Below, piece after piece: positions 58,535-64,000 of a stretch of 64,000 nucleotides of DNA; position 1 is the first letter of the stretch; each line of letters opens with the position of its first letter. The stretch is taken from assembly GCF_008728515.1 (NCBI RefSeq), contig NC_044989.1, forward strand, positions 81,662,147 to 81,726,146, given 5' to 3'. Under the pieces are notes generated by a model. The model made no database searches and was not told the DNA's origin. It saw only the letters and a list, made by a program, of their open reading frames with translations. The position numbers and the translations under genes were made by a program. This DNA is from Papio anubis (lineage: Eukaryota; Chordata; Mammalia; Primates; Cercopithecidae).

Positions 58535-59113
58535 TGTTTAAGTTTTCATTAACTTTCTTTTTCAGGACTAAACAAAGTCTATATCAGCACATAATTTAAG
58601 CTCTAAATTTAAAAAAATCTCTTCCACAATTGTTTGTAGCTGCTCTCCTGGGTTTGGGTCTGAAGACATATGTTTTATGAAAGCATCTATAGGAGATCAT
58701 TTCAAAAGTTCTACAAATAGGAAAAATAATGCTTCATTGATATTTCTGGAAAAAAATATTCCTTCCACCTTTTTCTAATGAAATGACATTTTGGAAAAGT
58801 AAAGCAACCATTTGTCATGTATTCCCTTATTTAGTAAGCCAATCAAAAATGCTTATTGAGACTTAATATATAATTTCAATTTGAGAATCCATGAATTTCC
58901 ACATTGCATGAAACAGATATTACTTAAATAAGCACACAAAAATGAAAATTGCAGTGTTCCACAGGAGCAAGTATTCTGCAGGCATAGTACAGAGTGAAAC
59001 AGAACATATAACAGGGAATTTTAAATAGTCCAGAATTCTTCTCCAGTTTTCCCTATTCACAGAGTAGGAGATGTGTGAACAGATTCTTTGAAAAGAGATT
59101 TAGAACTAACTTA
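58535..59113. other. No recognised feature
   Basis: AT-rich, non-coding. Confidence 0.4.
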
Positions 59114-59356
59114 CTTTCTCTCTCCTTCCTTCCTTCCTTCCTTCCTTCCTTCCTTCCTTCCTTCCTTCCTTCCTTCCTTCCTTCCTTTTCCTTCCTTCCT
59201 TCCTTCCTTCCTTCCTTCCTTTTCCTTCCTTCCTTCCTTCCTTCCTTCCTTCCTTCTTTCCTTCCTTCCTTCCTTCCTTCTTCCCTTCTTCTTTCCTTCC
59301 TTCGTTCCTTCCCTTCCTTCCCTGCTTCCTTCCCTCCCTCCTTCCTTTCTCTCTTT
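59114..59356. repeat. Large (TTCC)n polypyrimidine microsatellite
   Basis: About 240 bases almost wholly of TTCC units with scattered TTTTCC, TTTCC, TTCG and TCCC variants, a nearly pure pyrimidine strand. It creates artificial Ser-Phe-Leu-Pro and Lys-Glu-Gly-Arg peptides in several frames; none is a gene. Expected to vary in length between individuals. Confidence 0.98.
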
Positions 59357-60424
59357 TGTTTATCACAGGAAAAGCCATATCTAGCACACTTTATATCAAT
59401 ATTTGTTATGTTTCAAAACCAACACTCAAAAGTAAAATTTACATGGATACATACATTTATTATTAAACAAGAAACAAACAAATGCACTAATATCAGGAAA
59501 AATATTTTAAAAATTCAAGTCCGAGAGAATTTGAAGCAGAGTAGTATGAAAACCAAGACAGAATCATGAGAATTAAAAAAGGAAAGCAATGAAATTGAGA
59601 AATGAATCCAACATTTCTACCTTCAACAAAGTGAAGGAGACTAGAGTTTTCTAAAATCCTATTATCAAAAAACATCTACTTTTGAAAATCACAACAAAGT
59701 ATGGGTAATTTCTGAGGCTCCAAAAATCTTCAAATGAGCTGAAGTAAGAGTGGCAACTGAAATCATAAAACTAGACCATTCTGGAGCATATTCGGTTAGC
59801 AGGAACCTCGAGCACCAAGTCTTATAGAGCCTACAGGGAAAGCAAACTGAAAGCCCTCAAGTCCTGCACAGTGGGGGAGGTGGACTTGGTCTCCACTTCA
59901 TAAAGCTGAGACTTTGAACACATGTTAAGTAAATGATGAGCCGAAAAGCATACACATGCTAATAAATCATGTAAACAGAGAGAATGTCTGTCTCCATGAT
60001 AACTCTGTTTGAAAGAAAACACATAAATGTCTTCAGAAATTGTAACTATATTTTGACTCTTATTTGAGTTTGTGGTTTAGTTTCACACCCACTGTATAAT
60101 TGAGCACTGCTAGATTTAGTAACACCTTCAAATTCCTAGAAGAATAAATCCAGACATGTTTCAGAGGAAAATACAACCCATTAGCCCCAGGATTTCTGTG
60201 ATTAAGATCAGACAAATCAAGAATCATAAAGCATATAAAGAAACAAGAAAAGGTGCCAGCAGAAATTAGGAGTAACATAAGAGAACTCTTAAAAAGTTGC
60301 ACATTAAAATGACCCAATAGGAGATTGTGAAGAAAAGAGTTAACATAGCATGCTTCAGAATCCCATCTTTAGAAACGCATATTTGCAAGGTGGATCCTTT
60401 GCTGGCTGGACACTGATTTCAGAA
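59357..60424. other. No recognised feature
   Basis: Low-copy-looking sequence with no repeat or gene identified. Confidence 0.4.
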
Positions 60425-60767
60425 GGGTTCACACCACTCCCTGATAGGAATGCCCCACTGCTGATAAGGATGTAAAGAAGCTGTAATTACTATGGGAAAA
60501 TTCCAGCACAATCTGATCATGTTTAAGATTCATAAGTCCTTTGAGAGACATGTCTCATTTCAGTAAATTTGTCCTAAGTATTTAACCATGAGAGACTCTT
60601 GTTCATACCCAGAAGGAACTATATTTATTAATAAGAATGTGCATAACAGCATTATTTGTAGTAGTCTATAACTGGAAAGGACATAAAAGTTCATTCAGAG
60701 GATACTGAGTAATATGTTACAGTCACAAAATGAAATACATGTATTTCAGAAGACATTAAAAAGACCT
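60425..60767 (+). mobile_element. Ancient L1 ORF2 3' fragment
   Basis: 'gcataacagcattatttgtagtagtctataactggaaaggacataaaagttcattcagaggatactgagtaatatgttacagtcacaaaatgaaatacatg...cattaaaaag' follows the ORF2 3' region of very old L1s ('gcagcattatttgtaatagc...ccatcaacagggg...'). Cut off at the right by the younger L1. Confidence 0.65.
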
Positions 60768-62667
60768 AATATTTTTTCATGTGTCTGTTGGCTGCATAAA
60801 TGTCTTCTTTTGAGAAGGGTCTGTTCATATCCTTCGCTCACTTTTTGATGGGGTTGTTTGTTTTTTTTCTTGTAAATTTGTTTGAGTTCTTTGCAGATTC
60901 TGGATATTAGCCCTTTGTCAGATGAGTAGATTGCAAAAATTTTCTCCCATTCTGTAGGTTGCCTGTTCACTCTAATGGTAGTTTGTTTTGCTGTGCAGAA
61001 GCTCTTTAGTTTAATTAGATCCCATTTGTCAATTTTGGCTTTTGTTGCCATTGTTTTGGTGTTTTAGACATGAAGTACTTGCCCATGCCTATGTGCTGAA
61101 TGGCACTGCCTAGGTTTTCTTCTAGGGTTTTTATGATTTTACGTCTGACATTTAAGTCTTTAATCCATCTTGAATTAATTCTTGTATATAAGGTGTAAGG
61201 AGGGATCCTAGTTTCAGCTTTCTACATATAGCTGGCCGGTTTTAAAACACCATTTATTAAATAGAATCCTTTCCCATTTCTTGTTTTGTCAGATTTGTCA
61301 AAGATCAGATGGTTGTGATGTTGTTATTTCTGAGGGCTCTGTTCTGTTTCCATTGTTCTATATCTCATTTTTGGTTACCAGTACCATGCCACTGGTTACT
61401 GTAGCCTTGTGAGTATAGTTTGAAGTCAGGTAGCATGATGCCTCAGCTTTGTTCTTTTGACTTAGGATTGTCATATGTCTTGGCAATGTGGGCTCTTTTT
61501 GGTTCCATATATGAACTCTAAGTAGTTTTTCTAATTATGTGAAGAAGCCATTGGTGGCTTAATGGGGATGGCGTTTAGATCTATAATTACCTTGGGCAGT
61601 ATGGCCATTTCCGCGATATTGATTCTTCTATCCGCAGGCATGGAATGTTCTTCCATTTGTTTATTAATAGATCTTTTATATCGTTGAGCAGTGGTTTGTG
61701 GTTCTCCTTGAAGAGGTCCTTTACATCCCTTGTAAGTTGGATTCCTAGGTATTTTATTCTCTTTGCAGCAATTGTGAATGGGAGTTCACTCATGATTTGG
61801 CTCTCTGTCTGTTATTGGTGTATAAGAATGCTTGTGATTTTTGCACATTAATTTTGTATCCTGAGACTTTGCTGAAGTTGCTTATCAGTTTAAGGAGATT
61901 TGGGGCTGAGATGATGGGGTCTTCAAAACAGACAATCATGTCATCTGCAAACAGGGACAATTTGACTTCCTCTTTTCCTAATTGAATACCCTTTATTTCT
62001 TTCTCCTGCCTGATTGCCCTGGCCAGAACTTCCAACACTATGTTGAATAGGAGTGGTGAGGGAGGGCATCCCTGTCTTGTGCCAGTTTGCAAAGGGAATG
62101 CTTCCAGTTTTTGCCCATTCAGTATGATATTGGCTGTGGCTTTATCATAAATAGCTCTTATTATTTTGAGAGACGTCCCATCAATACCTAGGTTATTGAG
62201 AGTTTTTGGCATGAAGGCCATTGAATTTTGTTAAAGGCCTTTTCTGCATCTATTGGGATAATCATGTGGTTTTTGTCTTTGGTTCTGTTTATACACTGGA
62301 TTATGTTTATTGACTTGCCTATGTTGAACCAGGCTTGCATCCCAGGGATGAAGCTCACTTGATCATGGTGGATAAGCTTTTTGATGTGCTGCTGGATTCA
62401 GTTTCCCAGTATTTTATTGAGGATTTTTGCATCGATGTTCATCAGAGATATTGGTCTAAAATTCTCTTGTTTTGTTGTGTCTCTGCCAGGCTTTGGTATC
62501 AGGATGATGCTGGCCCCATAAACGAGTTAGGGAGGATTCCCTCTTTTTCTATTGATGGGAATAGTTTCCGAAGGAATGGTACCAGCTCCTCTTTGTACCT
62601 CTGGTAGAATTCAGCTATGAATCCGTCTGGACCTGGAGTTTTTTTGGTTGGTTAGTTATTAATTAAT
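60768..62667 (-). mobile_element. L1PA/PB-type L1 lacking its 3' end
   Basis: Complement of ORF2 from its C-terminal third ('catgtgtctgttggctgcataaatgtcttcttttgag') back to 'ctggacctggagtttttttggttggttag'. It includes the RT core on the minus strand. Neither the 3' UTR nor a tail is present at the left, where it abuts an ancient L1 of opposite orientation. At the right it abuts an older L1 of the same orientation. Frames are broken. Confidence 0.92.
61790..62221 (-). pseudogene. L1 ORF2p reverse-transcriptase core fragment
   Basis: A 143-codon frame holding conserved RT blocks: 'GTRQGCPPSPLLFNIVLEVL' at about residues 47-66, then 'KLSLFADDMIVCFEDP' with the catalytic FADD at about 90-93, then 'SGYKINVQKSQAFLYTNN'. 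Upstream endonuclease and downstream C-terminal parts are in other frames (for example 61587-61793 and 60746-61051), so no active protein could be made. Confidence 0.88.
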
Positions 62668-64000
62668 CTTTTTGATGCTATTGTGCATGGGATTTTTTAA
62701 TATTTTATTTCCAGATAGTTTGTTCAGTGCATAAAAATGCAGCTATTTTTTAATGTTAATTTTGTATCCTGCCACTTTACTGATTTCATTCACTAGTTCT
62801 AACAATATTTTGATGGAGACTTTAAAATTATCTATATATAAGATCATGTCATCTGCAAACAGAAACAATTTAACTTCTTCTTTTCTGTTTTGGATGCTTT
62901 TATTTCTTTTTCTTGCCTGATTACTCTGACTAGATCATTTAGTATTATGTTGAACAGAAGTGGTGAGAGTGGGCATTCTTGTCTTATTCCTGATCTTAGA
63001 GGATATGGTTTCAGTTTTTTACCATGATGTCAGCTTGATATGCACTTGTCATATATGGCCTTTATTATGTTGATATGTATTTATTCTAGACCTAAATTAT
63101 TGAGAAATGTTGTCATGAAAGGATATTGAGTTTTGTCAAATGTGGGTTTTTGCAACTATTCAGATGATTGTGTAGTTTTTAATCCTTCATTCTCCTAACT
63201 CAGTGTATCCCATTTATTTACTTGCACATGTTAAACTATCCTTGTGTCTGAGGGATAAATCCTACTTTATGTTGGTGAATAATCTTTTTGTTGTGTTATT
63301 GAATTTGGTTTACAAGTTTCTGCGTCATCAGGGATGTCTCGGCGTTTCTTTTCTTTTAGTGTTCTTGTATGGCTTTTGTCTCATGAAAATGAGTTTTGAT
63401 GTTCTCTCCTCTTCAGTTTCTTGGAGGAGTTGGAGGAGGATTGATATTAATTCATTCTTTAAATATTAGTAGAATTATCCAGTAAAATAATCTGTTCTAC
63501 CTTTCTTGTAGGGAAATTGTTGGACTGTAGTTATTTTTAGTATTAGCTTATGAACCTTTGTATATCGGTTGTAATTCTATTTATTAAAGTTATAACAGTT
63601 GTAATGTCTCCTATTTCATTTAGAAGCTTGTTTACCTCAGTCATCTTTCTTTTACATTTGTCTAGCTTTTTTTTTTTAATCAGGAACAATTTTGTTTATC
63701 TTTTCAAAGAACCAACTGTTACATTTGTTGATCTTCTTAATTATTATAACTTTTTGTCTCCATTTCATTTAGCTCTGTTCTGATCTTCGTTTTTCCATTT
63801 TTTCTGCTGACTGTGGGCTTTGTTTGTTGTTTTCTAATTCCTTGAGGTGTAAAGTTAGGATGTTGACTTGAGTTCTTACTTTTTTATCTTAATGTTCACA
63901 CCTATCACTATAAACTTTCCTCATAGAACTAGTTTTGCTGTATTCCATACATTTAGGTATGGTGTAGTTCCATACTTTTTGATTTTCCTTTTTATTTCTT
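62668..64000 (-). mobile_element. Older L1 (L1M-age), ORF2, running off the window
   Basis: 'ttgatgctattgtgcatggg', 'ttttgtatcctgccactttactgatttc', 'ataagatcatgtcatctgcaaacag', 'tgttgaacagaagtggtgagagtgggcattcttgtc', 'ttgcacatgttaaactatccttgtgtctgagggataaatcc', 'tttcaaagaaccaactgttacatttgttgatcttc'. This is ORF2 from the RT region toward the endonuclease, strongly diverged; the 5' part lies beyond the window. Confidence 0.88.

Noticed and set aside
59075..59569. 164-codon frame of repeated Phe-Leu-Pro-Ser
   Set aside because: It is a translation of the TTCC microsatellite, open in several frames on both strands, with no other gene feature.
62335..62607. 90-codon plus-strand frame
   Set aside because: It is antisense to L1 ORF2 and has no independent support.
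1..64000. Search for CRISPR arrays, operons, phage or bacterial systems
   Set aside because: The composition and repeats are primate; no regularly spaced identical repeats or gene clusters exist.
1..64000. Search for processed gene copies, tRNA, U6 or 7SL genes, and mitochondrial inserts
   Set aside because: No exon-like, spliced-copy, small-RNA or mitochondrial sequence was recognised by eye; ancient copies could still be missed without a search.

Overview
This is a 64 kb stretch of AT-rich primate nuclear DNA with no gene I can support. Every open reading frame is short (173 codons at most). The longest ones are pieces of dead LINE-1 (L1) reverse-transcriptase genes, antisense readings of Alu elements, or translated microsatellites. 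I found no rRNA, tRNA, small RNA gene, CpG island, CRISPR array or bacterial-type operon. The window reads as an intergenic or deep-intronic desert whose recognisable content is almost entirely mobile-element remains. No bounded new biological system was found; the interest lies in rearrangements recorded inside the repeats.

Organism: the many Alu elements and primate-age L1 copies fix this as a primate. Two young AluY copies (16762-17061 and 49013-49282) carry 'actagccgggcgaggtggcggg', and the second also has 'gagatccggccactg'. I associate these variants with the AluYR subfamilies of Old World monkeys, so a macaque, baboon or related cercopithecid is more likely than human. This rests on remembered consensus sequences, not a search.

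Layout: 1-394 MLT1-type LTR; 2060-2345 ancient L1; 2821-4228 young L1 with an inverted 5' half; 5421-5729 AluY; 7180-9495 ancient L1 pieces and an AluJ; 9750-10876 MIRs; 11017-11346 AluS; 12450-12670 LTR-like piece; 12892-13835 microsatellites around a Tigger-type DNA transposon split by an AluJ; 16762-17061 monkey-type AluY; 19020-20095 ancient L1; 21506-22161 young L1 with an exact 18-base target duplication; 23-31 kb MIR and L2 relics, then an AluY with an internal insertion; 31796-37240 an old minus-strand L1 holding an Alu, a younger L1 and an internally deleted Alu; 38.3-39.5 kb MIR, MER2 and an old Alu; 41.4-44.2 kb MIR and ancient L1; 44701-53195 an old, originally near-full-length plus-strand L1 hit by a younger L1, two Alus and a Tigger-type element; 53.2-58.5 kb Alus and MIRs; 59114-59356 a large TTCC microsatellite; 60425-64000 ancient L1, a primate L1 lacking its 3' end, and another old L1 running off the window.

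The best leads are structural. A roughly 350-base inversion spans the junction of a nested L1 and its host L1 (45481-45831). A 31-base perfect inverted copy joins a hairpin in one L1 to an extra segment in the L1 that hosts it (32617-32647 and 33778-33808). There is also a textbook 5'-inverted L1 (2807-4242) and an AluY carrying unexplained filler DNA (30863-30900).
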